Below are positions 45,819 to 60,310 of a DNA stretch of 64,000 nt, in pieces; within the stretch, counting starts at the first letter, position 1, and each line of letters begins with the position of its first letter. The translations under genes were made by a program, and so were the position numbers. The notes under the pieces are model-generated. The model was not told where the DNA came from and ran no database searches. It saw only the letters and a list, made by a program, of their open reading frames with translations. The stretch lies in contig JACCEN010000015.1 of assembly GCA_013416435.1 (NCBI GenBank), positions 62,001 through 126,000 of the forward strand. Direction: 5' to 3'. The stretch is from Alcaligenaceae bacterium (GTDB lineage Bacteria > Pseudomonadota > Gammaproteobacteria > Burkholderiales > Burkholderiaceae_B).

Positions 45819-46496
45819 TCAGCCTTGGGCTTGCGAAGCCTGGGCGAATGCGTCGAGCAAGGGCTGCAGTTTTGCCGACCGGGTCTTAAGCGACGCCTGG
45901 TTCACGATGAGGCGCGAGGAGATCTGCGCGACATCTTCGACGGCGACCAGGTTGTTGGCCTTGAGCGTCCCGCCCGTGGAGACCAGATCGACGATGGCGT
46001 CCGCCAGGCCGACCAGCGGCGCGAGTTCCATCGAGCCATACAGCTTGATGATATCCACATAGACCCCTTTTGCCGCGAAGTGTTCCCTGGCCGCTTGTAC
46101 ATACTTGGTGGCGATGCGCAGGCGGGAGCCCTGATGGACGGCGGCTTCGTAGTCGAAGCCCTTGCGCACGGCCACGCATAGCCGGCAGCGGGCGATGTTC
46201 AAGTCTATGGGCTGATACAGGCCGCCTGGATGCTGCGCGGCGTGCTCGTACAGGACGTCCTTGCCGGCAATGCCGAAGTCGGCCGCGCCATACTGCACAT
46301 AAGTGGGCACATCGGAAGCGCGCACGATGATCAGTTGCAGGTCGGGGCTGCTGGTGGGCAGGATGAGCTTGCGCGAAGATTCGGGGTTCTCCGCGACCTC
46401 TACGCCGGCGGCGGCCAGCAGCGGCATGGTTTCATCGAAAATTCGGCCCTTGGACAGGGCGAGCGTCAAGGGTTTGTCGAGGCTGGCGGGGCTCAT
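45819..46496 (-). CDS. hisG: ATP phosphoribosyltransferase, short form
   Basis: 225 residues, so it lacks the C-terminal regulatory domain of long HisG. The short form needs the HisZ regulatory subunit, which is not in this window. [16 protein letters not shown] and the PRPP-binding [14 protein letters not shown] are clear. The start overlaps the murA stop by 4 bases. First step of the pathway. Confidence 0.95.
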   Translation of the reverse strand: MSPASLDKPLTLALSKGRIFDETMPLLAAAGVEVAENPESSRKLILPTSSPDLQLIIVRASDVPTYVQYGAADFGIAGKDVLYEHAAQHPGGLYQPIDLNIARCRLCVAVRKGFDYEAAVHQGSRLRIATKYVQAAREHFAAKGVYVDIIKLYGSMELAPLVGLADAIVDLVSTGGTLKANNLVAVEDVAQISSRLIVNQASLKTRSAKLQPLLDAFAQASQAQG

Positions 46497-47758
46497 GCGG
46501 TTTCCCGTGTGATGCGTTGGATGTCGGCGCCCACGGAGCGCAGTTTTTCTTCCATGCGTTCGTAGCCGCGGTCCAGGTGGTAGATGCGTTCCACGGTGGT
46601 CTGGCCGTAGGCGGCAAGCCCCGCGATGACCAGGCTGGCCGAGGCCCGCAGGTCGGTCGCCATGACGGTGGCGCCCGATAGGCCGGACACGCCGGTCACG
46701 ACCGCCGTGTGGCCGTCGATGTCGATCTGGGCGCCCATCCGGCACAATTCCTGCACGTGCATGTAGCGGTTCTCGAAGATGTTCTCGACGATGACCGCCG
46801 TGCCGTCCGCCAGGGTGTTCAAGGCCATCATCTGCGCCTGCATGTCGGTCGGGAAGCCGGGGTACTCGCTGGTGCGCACGCTTGTCGCGCGCGGCCGGCG
46901 GTTCATGCCGGCGCGTATCCAGTCGGCGCCCGTTTCGATGGCGAGGCCGGCGTCGCGCAGTTTGTCCAGGGTTGCGCCCATGGTCTGCGGCGCGGCATCG
47001 CGAAGCACGATTTCGCCTCCGGCGGCGCCCACCGCGCACAGGAAGGTGCCGGCTTCGATGCGGTCGGCGACGATTTGGTGGCTGGCGCCGTGCAGGCGCT
47101 CGACACCGTCGATGACGATGCGGTCGGTGCCGTGCCCCTGGATGCGGGCGCCCATCTTGATCAGGAGTTCAGCCAGGTCGGTGATCTCGGGTTCGCGCGC
47201 TGCGTTCTCCAGCACGGTGCGCCCTTCGGCAAGCACCGCCGCCATCATCAGGTTTTCGGTGCCGGTCACCGTGACCATGTCGGTGAGTATCGATACGCCC
47301 TTGAGGCGCTTGGCCTTGGCCACGACGAAGCCGTGTTCGATGCGGATGTCCGCGCCCATGGCGGCCAGGCCCTTGATGTGCTGGTCTACCGGCCGCTGGC
47401 CGATGGCGCAGCCGCCCGGCAGGCTGACGCGGGCCTCGCCGAAGCGCGCCAGCAGCGGCCCGAGCACCAGGATCGAGGCGCGCATGGTCTTGACCAGTTC
47501 GTAGGGCGCCTCCAGGCTGTGCACGCCGGCGGCGCACAGCTCGACGGTGCCGTCCGCCGCGCGCGAGTGCTTGACCCCGATCTGGCCCAGCAGGCGCAGC
47601 GTGGTGCCGATGTCGTTCAGACGCGGCACATTGCGCAGGGCGATCGTATCGTCGGTGAGCAAGGAGGCGCAGAGAATGGGCAGGGCGGCGTTCTTGGCGC
47701 CCGAAATGGCGATCTCGCCGTTCAGGCGGTTCCCGCCCTGTATCTGGAGTTTATCCAT
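46493..47758 (-). CDS. murA: UDP-N-acetylglucosamine 1-carboxyvinyltransferase
   Basis: 421 residues. Catalytic C117 lies in [11 protein letters not shown] (the residue attacked by fosfomycin); GAKNAALP near residue 20 and [15 protein letters not shown] are conserved. First committed step of peptidoglycan synthesis, in the cytoplasm. Leads into hisG by a 4-base overlap and follows bolA by an 8-base overlap. Confidence 0.96.
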   Translation of the reverse strand: MDKLQIQGGNRLNGEIAISGAKNAALPILCASLLTDDTIALRNVPRLNDIGTTLRLLGQIGVKHSRAADGTVELCAAGVHSLEAPYELVKTMRASILVLGPLLARFGEARVSLPGGCAIGQRPVDQHIKGLAAMGADIRIEHGFVVAKAKRLKGVSILTDMVTVTGTENLMMAAVLAEGRTVLENAAREPEITDLAELLIKMGARIQGHGTDRIVIDGVERLHGASHQIVADRIEAGTFLCAVGAAGGEIVLRDAAPQTMGATLDKLRDAGLAIETGADWIRAGMNRRPRATSVRTSEYPGFPTDMQAQMMALNTLADGTAVIVENIFENRYMHVQELCRMGAQIDIDGHTAVVTGVSGLSGATVMATDLRASASLVIAGLAAYGQTTVERIYHLDRGYERMEEKLRSVGADIQRITRETA

Positions 47759-47999
47759 TCGGATTGGCCTTGTATTCTTCCGGTGTCAGGGTGCGCATGG
47801 ACAGGGCGTGGATCTCGGCCTTCATGCGCTCGCCCAGCGCGGCATAGACGAGCTGGTGACGCGCGATCAGGCGCTTGCCTTCGAAGGCGGGGCTGACGAT
47901 CAGGGCGTCGAAGTGCGAACCGTCGCCCTGGACTTCAATATGCTCGCATGCAAGATGGTCAGCGATGTATTGGCGTACTTGTTCTGGGGTGGGCAGCAT
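47751..47999 (-). CDS. BolA family protein (IbaG type)
   Basis: 82 residues. [48 protein letters not shown] matches the IbaG branch with the invariant histidine. Partners with monothiol glutaredoxins in iron-sulfur trafficking. Its link to murA and an mla cluster is common in gamma- and betaproteobacteria. Confidence 0.92.
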   Translation of the reverse strand: MLPTPEQVRQYIADHLACEHIEVQGDGSHFDALIVSPAFEGKRLIARHQLVYAALGERMKAEIHALSMRTLTPEEYKANPNG

Positions 48000-48004
48000 G
48001 GCAA

Positions 48005-48799
48005 TCAGTTCCGGAGTTTATAGCCGCTGGCCAGCAGGCGCAGCGCAAAGAGGCAGAGTACGGCGAACGCGGCGGCGACGACCGCCAGGCTGTGCCAGGG
48101 CGAGACGTCGGATACCGAGAAGAAGCCGTAGCGGAAGCCGTCTATGGTGTACAGGACGGGGTTCCATCGGGAGACGGCCTGCCAGAAGGGCGGCAGGCTG
48201 TGTATGGAGTAGAACACACCGGACAGGAAGGTGGCCGGCATGATCAGGAAATTCTGGAAAGCCGCGAGCTGGTCGAACTTTTCGGACCACAGGCCCGCGA
48301 TCATGCCCAGCGTGCCCATGATTCCACAGGACAGCACCGCGAAGCACAGCACCCACAGGGGATGCTGGATGGGCAGGTCGACGAACAGCAGCGACACCAG
48401 CCAGATACAGAACCCGACGCACAGGCCGCGGGCGATGGAGGCCAGCAGGTAGGCGCTGAAGATTTCCCGGTGCGACAGCGGCGGCAGCAGGATGAACACC
48501 AGGTTGCCCGTGATGCGGCTCTGGATCAGCGACGACGATGGATTCGCGAAGGCATTCTGCAGCATGCTCATCATCATCAGGCCGGGTATCAGGAAGGACG
48601 TGTAGGGCACCGAGCCGTAGACCTGGACCCGTCCTTCGAGCACATGCGCGAAGATCAGCAGATACAGCAGGGCCGTGAGGACGGGCGCCGCGATCGTCTG
48701 GAACGCGACTTTCCAGAAGCGCAGGAGCTCCTTGCGCAGCAAGGTCGGAAAGCCCGAGCCCATGTCGTCGCGGGGCTCGATGATGGGGCGGGTGCTCAT
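48005..48799 (-). CDS. ABC-2 type exporter permease
   Basis: 264 residues with six helices. The family segments PYTSFLIPGLMMMSMLQNAF and the C-terminal WNPVLYTIDGFRYGF resemble YadH/NodJ-like permeases. Its start overlaps the ATPase stop by 4 bases; together they make a YadGH-like exporter of unknown substrate. Confidence 0.92.
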   Translation of the reverse strand: MSTRPIIEPRDDMGSGFPTLLRKELLRFWKVAFQTIAAPVLTALLYLLIFAHVLEGRVQVYGSVPYTSFLIPGLMMMSMLQNAFANPSSSLIQSRITGNLVFILLPPLSHREIFSAYLLASIARGLCVGFCIWLVSLLFVDLPIQHPLWVLCFAVLSCGIMGTLGMIAGLWSEKFDQLAAFQNFLIMPATFLSGVFYSIHSLPPFWQAVSRWNPVLYTIDGFRYGFFSVSDVSPWHSLAVVAAAFAVLCLFALRLLASGYKLRN

Positions 48800-49584
48800 G
48801 CCGTGACCCCCAGGAATTCATCATCGTGCATGATGCGCACGAAGGCGTCTTCGAGATCGGCGCCCCCCACACGCGCCAGCAGCGCCTGGGTGGTGTCCAG
48901 CGCCACGACGCGGCCGCTCTTGAGCATCGCGATGCGGCCGCACAGGGCCTCCGCTTCTTCCAGGTAATGCGTGGTCAGCAGGATGGTGTGGCCCTCCCGG
49001 TTCAGCCGGGCGATGAATTCCCATAGCGTGCGGCGCAAGTCGACGTCCACGCCGGCCGTGGGTTCGTCGAGGATGATGACCGGAGGACGGTGCACCAGTG
49101 CCTGGGCGACCAGTACGCGGCGTTTCATGCCGCCCGACAGGGCGCGCATATTGGTATCGCCTTTGTCGAGCAGGCCGAGGTTGCTGAGGATCTCGTCGAT
49201 CCAGTCGTCGTTGTTGCGCAGGCCGAAGTAGCCGGACTGCAGCCGCAGCGTTTCCCGCACCGTGAAGAAAGGGTCGTAGACGATTTCCTGGGGCACCACC
49301 CCCAGCGCCTGGCGCGAGCGCTTGAAGTCAGCCACCACGTCATAGCCGCAGACGCGTGCGGTGCCCGACGTGGCGTAGGCCAGCCCTGCCAGGATGGAAA
49401 TAAGGGTGGTCTTGCCCGCGCCGTTAGGCCCGAGCAGCCCGAAGAATTCGCCGTGCTCGACCGTGAAGCTGACATCGTCGAGAGCCTGGAAACCCCGTTT
49501 CCGGCTCGCCGCCGTGAATCGCCGCCAGGCCGCGGTGCGAGGGGTGTAGATTTTCGAGACGTTTTCTAGACTGAGCGCTGACAT
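48796..49584 (-). CDS. ABC-2 type exporter ATP-binding protein
   Basis: 262 residues from the ATG at 49582-49584; a longer frame includes palindromic repeat sequence and is discarded. Walker A GPNGAGKTTL, signature LSGGMKRR, Walker B VIILDEPTAGVD and the H-loop LLTTHYLEE. Energises the neighbouring permease. Upstream is a 226-base gap with two palindromic repeats in which some relatives carry an mlaB gene. Confidence 0.92.
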   Translation of the reverse strand: MSALSLENVSKIYTPRTAAWRRFTAASRKRGFQALDDVSFTVEHGEFFGLLGPNGAGKTTLISILAGLAYATSGTARVCGYDVVADFKRSRQALGVVPQEIVYDPFFTVRETLRLQSGYFGLRNNDDWIDEILSNLGLLDKGDTNMRALSGGMKRRVLVAQALVHRPPVIILDEPTAGVDVDLRRTLWEFIARLNREGHTILLTTHYLEEAEALCGRIAMLKSGRVVALDTTQALLARVGGADLEDAFVRIMHDDEFLGVTA

Positions 49585-49663
49585 GGACACATGAAAAAAG
49601 GCCGGGCGGGATCGATCGGCGCCAAAAGGGCGGCGGTGCTGGTTCCAGCCAAGCCCGACTTGA

Positions 49664-49770
49664 GGGGTCAGACCCCGTACGGGGTCTGACCCCCAACAAT
49701 TAGGCAACTTAAGAACTTAAGGGGTTAATGCCGGGGTCAGACCCCATGCGGGGTCTGACCCCGGCATTAA
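49664..49770. repeat. Palindromic repeat (49664-49693) and a 46-bp extended palindrome (49725-49770)
   Basis: The first is a perfect unit with centre GTAC. The second unit (49733-49762, centre ATGC) is flanked by TTAATGCC on the left and GGCATTAA on the right, extending the pairing by 8 bases on each side to a 21-base stem. It lies 40 bases after the mlaC stop on the minus strand and is a likely terminator of the mla operon. Confidence 0.93.
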
Positions 49771-49810
49771 GCATTATAGTGGCTGCCCCCTTATGCCTTA
49801 TGCCGGCGGA

Positions 49811-50464
49811 TTATTTGTTCCCGCCGTTGAGGGCCTTGATGAGGCCGTCGACGCCGTTTTGCGTGATCTGCTGCGAGAACTGGTTGCGATAGTTCTGGAT
49901 CAGCCAGATGCCTTCGACGTTCAGGTCGTAGATCTTCCAGCCCTGCGGGGTTTTTTCGAGGCGATAGTCGATGCGGACCGGCGGCCCGTTGCGTTGGTTC
50001 AGCGTGGAGCCGACCACCACGTCGTCCGCGTTCGCGTCGCCGCGGAACGGCAGCATGGTAAAGGCGGATACCTGGTCGACTTTGTTGAATGCGCCCGCGT
50101 AGGTGCGGATCAGTGTGCCCTTGAAGGCCTCGACCAGCGCTTTTTGCTGCTGGGGCGTGGCTTGCCGCCAGTGGCGGCCGGCTGCGAGGCGCGTGGTCTT
50201 CTCGAAGTTGACGTAAGGGAGCACGTACTCGTTGACCACCTGTTTGATGCTTTCGATGTTGCCGGACTTGACGGCCTGGTTCTTCTTGACGGCTTCCAGC
50301 GCGTTGTTGGCGACCGTCTGGACGAAATCAGGAGGCGGCGCTTTGGTGTCCACCGGCTCTTGTGCGTGCGATGCCGGTGCCGCCAGGGCGGCTACGCCCA
50401 GCAGGCCGGCGGTTGCCAGCTTGCGGATACGGTTGAAAAGAAAAGAGGTTTGGCGTTCTAGCAT
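49811..50464 (-). CDS. mlaC: Phospholipid-binding protein MlaC
   Basis: 217 residues from the ATG at 50462-50464. Signal peptide ends at SHA|QEP near residue 34. MlaC fold features: KQVVNEYVLPYVNFEKTTRLAAGRHWRQATPQQQKALVEAF and GWKIYDLNVEGIWLIQNYRNQF. Ferries phospholipid across the periplasm between MlaA and the MlaFED complex. Last gene of the local mla set. Confidence 0.94.
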   Translation of the reverse strand: MLERQTSFLFNRIRKLATAGLLGVAALAAPASHAQEPVDTKAPPPDFVQTVANNALEAVKKNQAVKSGNIESIKQVVNEYVLPYVNFEKTTRLAAGRHWRQATPQQQKALVEAFKGTLIRTYAGAFNKVDQVSAFTMLPFRGDANADDVVVGSTLNQRNGPPVRIDYRLEKTPQGWKIYDLNVEGIWLIQNYRNQFSQQITQNGVDGLIKALNGGNK

Positions 50465-50477
50465 AAAGGTTCCTGAA

Positions 50478-51305
50478 TTACTTGCCGGGCGCCGGCGTGA
50501 CGCTTTCGTCGGCGTCATCGGAGTAGTCGGGCAGGTCGTCGCCGTCCGAGTAGTCCGGAAGCTCGCCGCCGTTGCGTCGGCTGTCCACTTGCGCTTTGCG
50601 GCGCTGGATGTAGGCGTCGCGTATGAAGCTGTAGCGGTCCAGCGCGACATCGTTCACCAGCCTGTCGGCGTCCAGCAGATTGGCCCGGGTATCGACGATG
50701 TACAGGCCGAGCAGAGAATTGCGCAGCGGGACGTCGTTGATATGGAAGACGGGCGTAACGGGCGATACCCCAGCAGCAAACGTGCCCAGCGTGCTGGTGG
50801 CATCCCGTACGGAGCTGGATCCCAGGAAGGGCAGCACGACGTAAGGACCCGATTCCAAGCCCCATACGCCCAGGGTGACGCCGAAGTCGTTGGGTATGCG
50901 GGTGGCGCCGTTCATCGAGGCAACGTCGATGCAGCCGCCCAGGCCCATGGTGGAGTTGAACAGCACGCGGCCCAGCGTGTTGAAGAAGTCATGGCCGCGC
51001 GCCTGCAGGAAGCTGTTGATGGCGGACCACACATCGGCCAGGTTGTTGAAGATGTTGTGGACACAGGTTTGCGCCGGATCCGGCATGAGCTGGTCGTACC
51101 CCGTTGCGATGGGCTTCAGAAAGGCCTGGTCGACGGTGTCGTTGAAGGCGAACATGCTGCGGTTGTAGCGTTCCCAGGGGTCATCGGGCGTGGGATTGCT
51201 GACGGTTGCGCAACCCGTGGCCAATGCCGCCGCGCCCAGCGCGGCCGCCAGGCGCAGCCCGCGGCGTATCGATCGGCTGGGCGTTGGTGTGGAGTGAGAA
51301 GTCAT
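50478..51305 (-). CDS. mlaA: Outer-membrane lipoprotein MlaA (VacJ)
   Basis: 275 residues from the ATG at 51303-51305; the longer frame includes repeat sequence. Lipobox LATGC near residue 31. Family segments DPWERYNRSMFAFNDTVDQAFLKP, GLGGCIDVASMNGATRIPNDFGVTLGVWG and GPYVVLPFLGSSSVRD. Removes misplaced phospholipid from the outer leaflet. Lies between mlaD and mlaC; a palindromic repeat sits between it and mlaD. Confidence 0.94.
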   Translation of the reverse strand: MTSHSTPTPSRSIRRGLRLAAALGAAALATGCATVSNPTPDDPWERYNRSMFAFNDTVDQAFLKPIATGYDQLMPDPAQTCVHNIFNNLADVWSAINSFLQARGHDFFNTLGRVLFNSTMGLGGCIDVASMNGATRIPNDFGVTLGVWGLESGPYVVLPFLGSSSVRDATSTLGTFAAGVSPVTPVFHINDVPLRNSLLGLYIVDTRANLLDADRLVNDVALDRYSFIRDAYIQRRKAQVDSRRNGGELPDYSDGDDLPDYSDDADESVTPAPGK

Positions 51306-51353
51306 GTTCTGGCTGTTCTTGGTATGTTGAGCGGATATGCTGCAATTGTAGTT

Positions 51354-51383
51354 GGGGTCAGACCCCGTATGGGGTCTGACCCC
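51354..51383. repeat. Palindromic repeat inside the mla operon
   Basis: Centre GTAT, perfect arms. Ends one base before the mlaD stop codon and lies 48 bases before the mlaA start, so mlaD-mlaA co-transcription would carry a 13-base-pair hairpin between the two reading frames. Confidence 0.93.
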
Positions 51384-51384
51384 T

Positions 51385-51879
51385 TTACTGGCCGGCTGCC
51401 GGGGCGTTCGCTGCGCTGTCACCTTGCTTGTCGGCCGAACTGTACAGGAACTTGCTGATCAGTTCCTCCAGCACGACGGCGCTCTGGGTGTATTGGATCT
51501 CGCTGTCTTGCGCCAGCATCTTGTCCTCGCCGCCCGGGGTCAGGCCGATGTATTGTTCGCCGAGCAGGCCCGAGGTCAGGATGGAGGCCGAGGAGTCGGA
51601 CGGAAACTGGAATTGTTGTTCCAGGTCCAGCGTGGCGACGGCCTGGAAGCGTTCGTTGTCGAAGCCGATGCTCGACACCCGCCCCACCACCACGCCGCTG
51701 CTTTTCACGGGGGCGCGCACTTTCAGCCCGCCCAGGTTGTCGAAGTGCGCCGTCACCTGGTAGGTGGAGCTAAAGGAGAACGAGCTCATGTTGCCTGCCC
51801 GCAAGGCAAGGAACACCAGGGCAATCACGCCCAGCAGGACGAAAAGGCCTACCCAGAAATCGGTTCTTTCACGCGTCAT
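51385..51879 (-). CDS. mlaD: Phospholipid ABC transporter MCE protein MlaD
   Basis: 164 residues. One N-terminal membrane helix (about 8-28: FWVGLFVLLGVIALVFLAL) and a single MCE domain (about 38-118: YQVTAHFDNLGGLKVRAPVKSSGVVVGRV). Forms the hexameric ring on MlaFE through which lipid passes. Confidence 0.95.
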   Translation of the reverse strand: MTRERTDFWVGLFVLLGVIALVFLALRAGNMSSFSFSSTYQVTAHFDNLGGLKVRAPVKSSGVVVGRVSSIGFDNERFQAVATLDLEQQFQFPSDSSASILTSGLLGEQYIGLTPGGEDKMLAQDSEIQYTQSAVVLEELISKFLYSSADKQGDSAANAPAAGQ

Positions 51880-51899
51880 GATTCATCCGTATCTATCTG

Positions 51900-52688
51900 T
51901 TAATTGCTGAACATCAGCGCGGTCAGTACAAAGTCCAGCCCAAGCACCAGCAGCGACCCGGTCACCACCGTGCGCGTGGTGGCGCGCGATACGCCTTCCG
52001 GCGTCGCCTTGGCGGTCCATCCCGCGTGCAGCGCCACCAGCGTGACCGCGATGCCGAACACCACGCTCTTGAACACGCCGTTCAGGATATCGTTGAAGAC
52101 GTCCACGCCGTCCTGCATCTGCGACCAGAACGAGCCGGGATCGATGCCGATGAGCAGGACGCCCACCACCCAGCCGCCGATGATGCCGACCATGGAGAAC
52201 ACGGCCGCCAGGACGGGCATGGCGATCACGCCGCCCCAGAAGCGGGGCACGAGCACGCGGCGTATGGGGTCCACGGCCATGACCTCCATGGCGGCGATCT
52301 GCTCGCCCGCCTTCATCAGGCCGATTTCGGCCGTAAGCGAGGTGCCGGCCCGCCCGGCAAACAGCAGCGCCGTCACGACCGGGCCCAGTTCGCGCAGCAG
52401 CGACAGCGCCACCAGCAGGCCCAGCGCCTCTTCGGAGCCGTAGCGGTTCAGGGTGTAATAGCCTTGCAGGCCCAGCACGAAGCCCACGAAAAGGCCGGAT
52501 ACCGCGATGATCAGCAGCGAGTGGTTGCCGATGAAATGGATTTGCTGGGAAACCAGCCCCGGGCGCCGGAAGATCAGGCCGCTGCGCGCCAGAATGGCGC
52601 CGGCCAGGCGTATGAAGGCGCCCAGGCCGATGAGCTTCTTCCGGACGTTGGCGCCCAGGCGGGAAATGGATGCCGCGGGCGATTTCAT
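51900..52688 (-). CDS. mlaE: Phospholipid ABC transporter permease MlaE
   Basis: 262 residues from the ATG at 52686-52688, which overlaps the mlaF stop (ATGA). Features [40 protein letters not shown], the MlaE signature, and five to six helices. Membrane core of the MlaFEDB complex. Confidence 0.95.
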   Translation of the reverse strand: MKSPAASISRLGANVRKKLIGLGAFIRLAGAILARSGLIFRRPGLVSQQIHFIGNHSLLIIAVSGLFVGFVLGLQGYYTLNRYGSEEALGLLVALSLLRELGPVVTALLFAGRAGTSLTAEIGLMKAGEQIAAMEVMAVDPIRRVLVPRFWGGVIAMPVLAAVFSMVGIIGGWVVGVLLIGIDPGSFWSQMQDGVDVFNDILNGVFKSVVFGIAVTLVALHAGWTAKATPEGVSRATTRTVVTGSLLVLGLDFVLTALMFSN

Positions 52689-53512
52689 TTGCGCCCCGTA
52701 TGTTGATCCAGCCACTTGTCGAAAGCCGGCGTGGTGGGATAGTGAAAGGCGATGGGGCCGTCGGGTTCGCCGCGCAGGAACTGCCGCACATAGGCGTCGT
52801 CGGACGCCGACAGATCCTTGGGCGTGCCGCTGGCGATCAGCCGGCCCTGGCCGACCATGTAGACCTGGTCGGCGATGGCGAAGGACTCGACGACGTCGTG
52901 GGTGATCAGCACCGAAGCGCAGCCCAGCGTGTCCGTCAGCTTGCGTATCAGCTGGGCGGTGATGCCCAGGGAAATCGGGTCCAGTCCGGCAAACGGTTCG
53001 TCGTAGAGCAGGAGTTCGGGCTCGAGGACGATGGCGCGCGCCAGCGCGACGCGTCGCGCCATGCCGCCGGAGATTTCCGATATGTTCAGGTGTGCCGCCG
53101 CGCGCAGCCCGACGGCGTCCAGCTTGCCGAGCACGCGTTCGGTGATCTGGCTTTCCGACACGCGGGTGTGTTCCCGCAGCGGGAAGGCCACGTTCTCGAA
53201 GACGTTCAGGTCGGTGAACAGGGCGCCTTGCTGGAACAGCACGCCCATGCGCTGGCGCAGTTCGCGCAGGCCCTCGCCGGACGCTTCGGCGACGTTCTTG
53301 CCGAATGCGCGGATCGTGCCCCGCTGCGGGAGAATCTGCCCGGTGGCGCCCCGCAGCAGCGTGGTCTTGCCGGACCCGGATCCGCCCATCATGGCCACGA
53401 CTTGCCCTCGACGCACGTTCAGGTCGATATCCTTCAGCACCGTATAGTCGCCATAACCCAGCGCAACCTTGCTGAACTCGAGAATCAGGTCGGAATCCAG
53501 TGGATCAGCCAT
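52685..53512 (-). CDS. mlaF: Phospholipid ABC transporter ATPase MlaF
   Basis: 275 residues from the ATG at 53510-53512 (MADPLDSD). Walker [11 protein letters not shown], signature ISGGMARRV, Walker [15 protein letters not shown]-loop LITHDV. First gene of mlaFEDAC. A single ATPase gene for the whole transporter. Confidence 0.95.
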   Translation of the reverse strand: MADPLDSDLILEFSKVALGYGDYTVLKDIDLNVRRGQVVAMMGGSGSGKTTLLRGATGQILPQRGTIRAFGKNVAEASGEGLRELRQRMGVLFQQGALFTDLNVFENVAFPLREHTRVSESQITERVLGKLDAVGLRAAAHLNISEISGGMARRVALARAIVLEPELLLYDEPFAGLDPISLGITAQLIRKLTDTLGCASVLITHDVVESFAIADQVYMVGQGRLIASGTPKDLSASDDAYVRQFLRGEPDGPIAFHYPTTPAFDKWLDQHTGRK

Positions 53513-53559
53513 AAGCATCAACAGCCCAACGATTAAGGGAAGCATTGTACCTGTTGTTG

Positions 53560-53663
53560 GGGGTCAGACCCCGTACGGGGTCTGACCCCTTGAGTCAGAT
53601 TGTTGTCGGGGGCCGACCCCTGGTCGTGTTGTCGGGGTCAGACCCCGTACGGGGTCTGACCCC
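53560..53663. repeat. Palindromic repeats (53560-53589; 53634-53663) with a decayed half at 53609-53620
   Basis: Two perfect units with centre GTAC; between them GGGGCCGACCCC is a decayed half. They fill the space between the mlaF start and the gltD stop (13 bases away). Confidence 0.92.
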
Positions 53664-53676
53664 AGGGGCTGCCCCT

Positions 53677-55140
53677 TCACCGAGGAAGCGTACTGCCACC
53701 CATCAGATACGCATCCACCGACCGCGCGCACTGCCTGCCTTCCCGGATCGCCCAGACGATCAGCGACTGGCCGCGCCGCATGTCGCCGGCGGCGAAGACC
53801 TTGTCGACGTTGGTTTTATAGCTGTCGGTATCGGCGCGCGCGTTGCCCCGGGCGTCGGAATCGACCCCGAAGGCGTCCAGCACGTTCTTGACCGGCGAGA
53901 CGAAGCCCATGGCCAGCAGCACCAGGTCGGCCGGCAGTTCGAACTGGGAGCCTTCCACCTCGCGCATCTTCAACTGCCCCGTGGCTTTGTCCTTGAACCA
54001 TTCCACCCGGGCGGCGACCAGCTTGTCGATCTTGCCGCCCTTGCCCTCGAAAGACCGGGTCGACACCGACCAATCGCGCTCGCAGCCTTCGTCGTGGGAC
54101 GAGGAGGTGCGCAGCTTGGCGGGCCAGTAGGGCCAGGTCAAGGGGCGGTTCTCGACTTCCGGCAGCTTGGACATCAGCTCGAACTGGGTCACCGAAAGCG
54201 CACCCTGGCGATTGCTGGTGCCCACGCAGTCGGAGCCGGTGTCGCCGCCGCCGATCACGATCACGTGCTTGCCCTTGGCGGAAATCTGCTTCTCGACGCG
54301 ATCGCCGTTGTTGACCTTGTTCTGCTGGCGCAGGAAATCCATGGCGAAATGCACGCCGCGCAATTCGCGTCCGGGAGCCGGCAGATCGCGCGGCTGCTCG
54401 GCGCCGCCGGTCAGGACCACGGCGTCGAACTCCGCTTGCAGCGATTCCGGGCTGCGCACCGTCAGGCCGTCTTCCGCGTGCGCCGCATCGCCCACGTAGG
54501 TGGAGGGGCAGAACTCCACGCCTTCGGCCTCCATCTGAGCCAGGCGGCGATCGATATGCGATTTCTCCAGCTTGAAGTCGGGAATGCCGTAGCGCAGCAG
54601 GCCGCCGATGCGGTTGCTCTTTTCAAATACCGTCACGGCATGGCCGGCGCGGGCCAGCTGCTGCGCGCAAGCCAGCCCCGCAGGGCCCGAACCCACGACG
54701 GCGACCTTCTTGCCCGTCTTGCGCTGCGGCGGCCGGGGCGTCACCCAGCCCTCTTGCCACCCCTTGTCGATGATGGCGTGCTCGATGGACTTGATGCCCA
54801 CCGCATCGTCGTTGATGTTCAGCGTACAGGCCGCTTCGCAGGGTGCGGGGCAGACGCGTCCGGTGAACTCGGGGAAATTGTTGGTCGAATGCAGCACGTC
54901 CAGGGCGCGGCGCCAGTCCTGGCGGTAGACCAGGTCGTTCCAGTCGGGAATGATGTTGTTCACGGGGCAGCCGTTCGAGCAGAACGGAATGCCGCAATCC
55001 ATGCAGCGCGCGCCCTGTACCTTGGCCTCTTCGTCGGTCAAGGTATGGACGAACTCGCGCCAGTGCTTGAGGCGGGCGGCGGGCGCCTCGTAGGATTCTT
55101 TGATGCGTTGAAATTCAAGAAAGCCGGTGACTTTGCCCAT
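53677..55140 (-). CDS. gltD: Glutamate synthase (NADPH) small subunit
   Basis: 487 residues. N-terminal cysteines for iron-sulfur clusters ([18 protein letters not shown] and CPAPCEAAC), FAD site [18 protein letters not shown] near residue 150, and NADPH site [11 protein letters not shown]. Supplies electrons to GltB. Nine bases separate it from gltB. Confidence 0.96.
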   Translation of the reverse strand: MGKVTGFLEFQRIKESYEAPAARLKHWREFVHTLTDEEAKVQGARCMDCGIPFCSNGCPVNNIIPDWNDLVYRQDWRRALDVLHSTNNFPEFTGRVCPAPCEAACTLNINDDAVGIKSIEHAIIDKGWQEGWVTPRPPQRKTGKKVAVVGSGPAGLACAQQLARAGHAVTVFEKSNRIGGLLRYGIPDFKLEKSHIDRRLAQMEAEGVEFCPSTYVGDAAHAEDGLTVRSPESLQAEFDAVVLTGGAEQPRDLPAPGRELRGVHFAMDFLRQQNKVNNGDRVEKQISAKGKHVIVIGGGDTGSDCVGTSNRQGALSVTQFELMSKLPEVENRPLTWPYWPAKLRTSSSHDEGCERDWSVSTRSFEGKGGKIDKLVAARVEWFKDKATGQLKMREVEGSQFELPADLVLLAMGFVSPVKNVLDAFGVDSDARGNARADTDSYKTNVDKVFAAGDMRRGQSLIVWAIREGRQCARSVDAYLMGGSTLPR

Positions 55141-55149
55141 TTTTATTCC

Positions 55150-59871
<4,722 letters not shown>

Positions 59872-60251
59872 GGTTGAACTCTTGAATTGTTGCGCTGCGG
59901 TAAATCAAGATACTGCGATGCCACTGCGCGCGCAATAAAAATAAATAGGGGTCAGACCCTATTTGTTTGGATGGATGTATTGTTCTTTTTTAAATGGGGA
60001 CAGATCTAATTTATTGAAACATGGAATAAATTTTTCTCGGTTTTGAATGCCAAAATTTGTTTGATCGGATTTTGCTCGGCGTTTTCAATTGAATTTCTGG
60101 GTTGAGGTAGTGGCTGACTTGTCGCTTTTTTGTTTTATGAGACAGTCACGTTGATACGCCGTTTGGCCAGCCGGGCACCTCCGAAAGTCGCCCTCAACCC
60201 CTATATGCCAAGCTGGCCTGCATCTGTTCCGAACGGACGGCCCAAAACCCT
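59872..60251. other. A/T-rich upstream region of gltB with decayed repeat halves, no gene
   Basis: No credible coding frame. Base composition is much richer in A/T than the flanks up to about 60130. It holds two unlike half-sites: an imperfect palindrome at 59943-59964 (AAATAGGGGTC... to CCTATTT) and, at 59992-60012, AAATGGGGACAGATC followed by TAATTT. Both combine an AAAT/ATTT edge with a GGGG core, and resemble RAYT-associated ends. The gltB promoter must lie in the left part, but I could not place it. Confidence 0.6.
59943..60012. repeat. Two half-sites related to the palindrome family
   Basis: 59943-59964 is an isolated arm (GGGGTCAGACCC) edged by AAATA and TATTT. 59992-60012 has GGGGACAGATC edged by AAAT and AATTT. 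They lie about 545 bases from the RAYT-like gene. Confidence 0.6.
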
Positions 60252-60281
60252 GGGGTCAGACCCCGTACGGGGTCTGACCCC
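60252..60281. repeat. Palindromic repeat downstream of the RAYT-like gene
   Basis: A perfect unit with centre GTAC, 275 bases beyond the stop of the RAYT-like gene and 29 bases from the separate multi-hairpin element. Confidence 0.93.
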
Positions 60282-60310
60282 AACAGCGTCTCAACCAGAG
60301 TTATTGTGAG

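Noticed and set aside
51306-51422. N-terminal extension of MlaA
   Set aside because: It crosses a repeat and the mlaD stop region; the lipoprotein signal begins at 51305.
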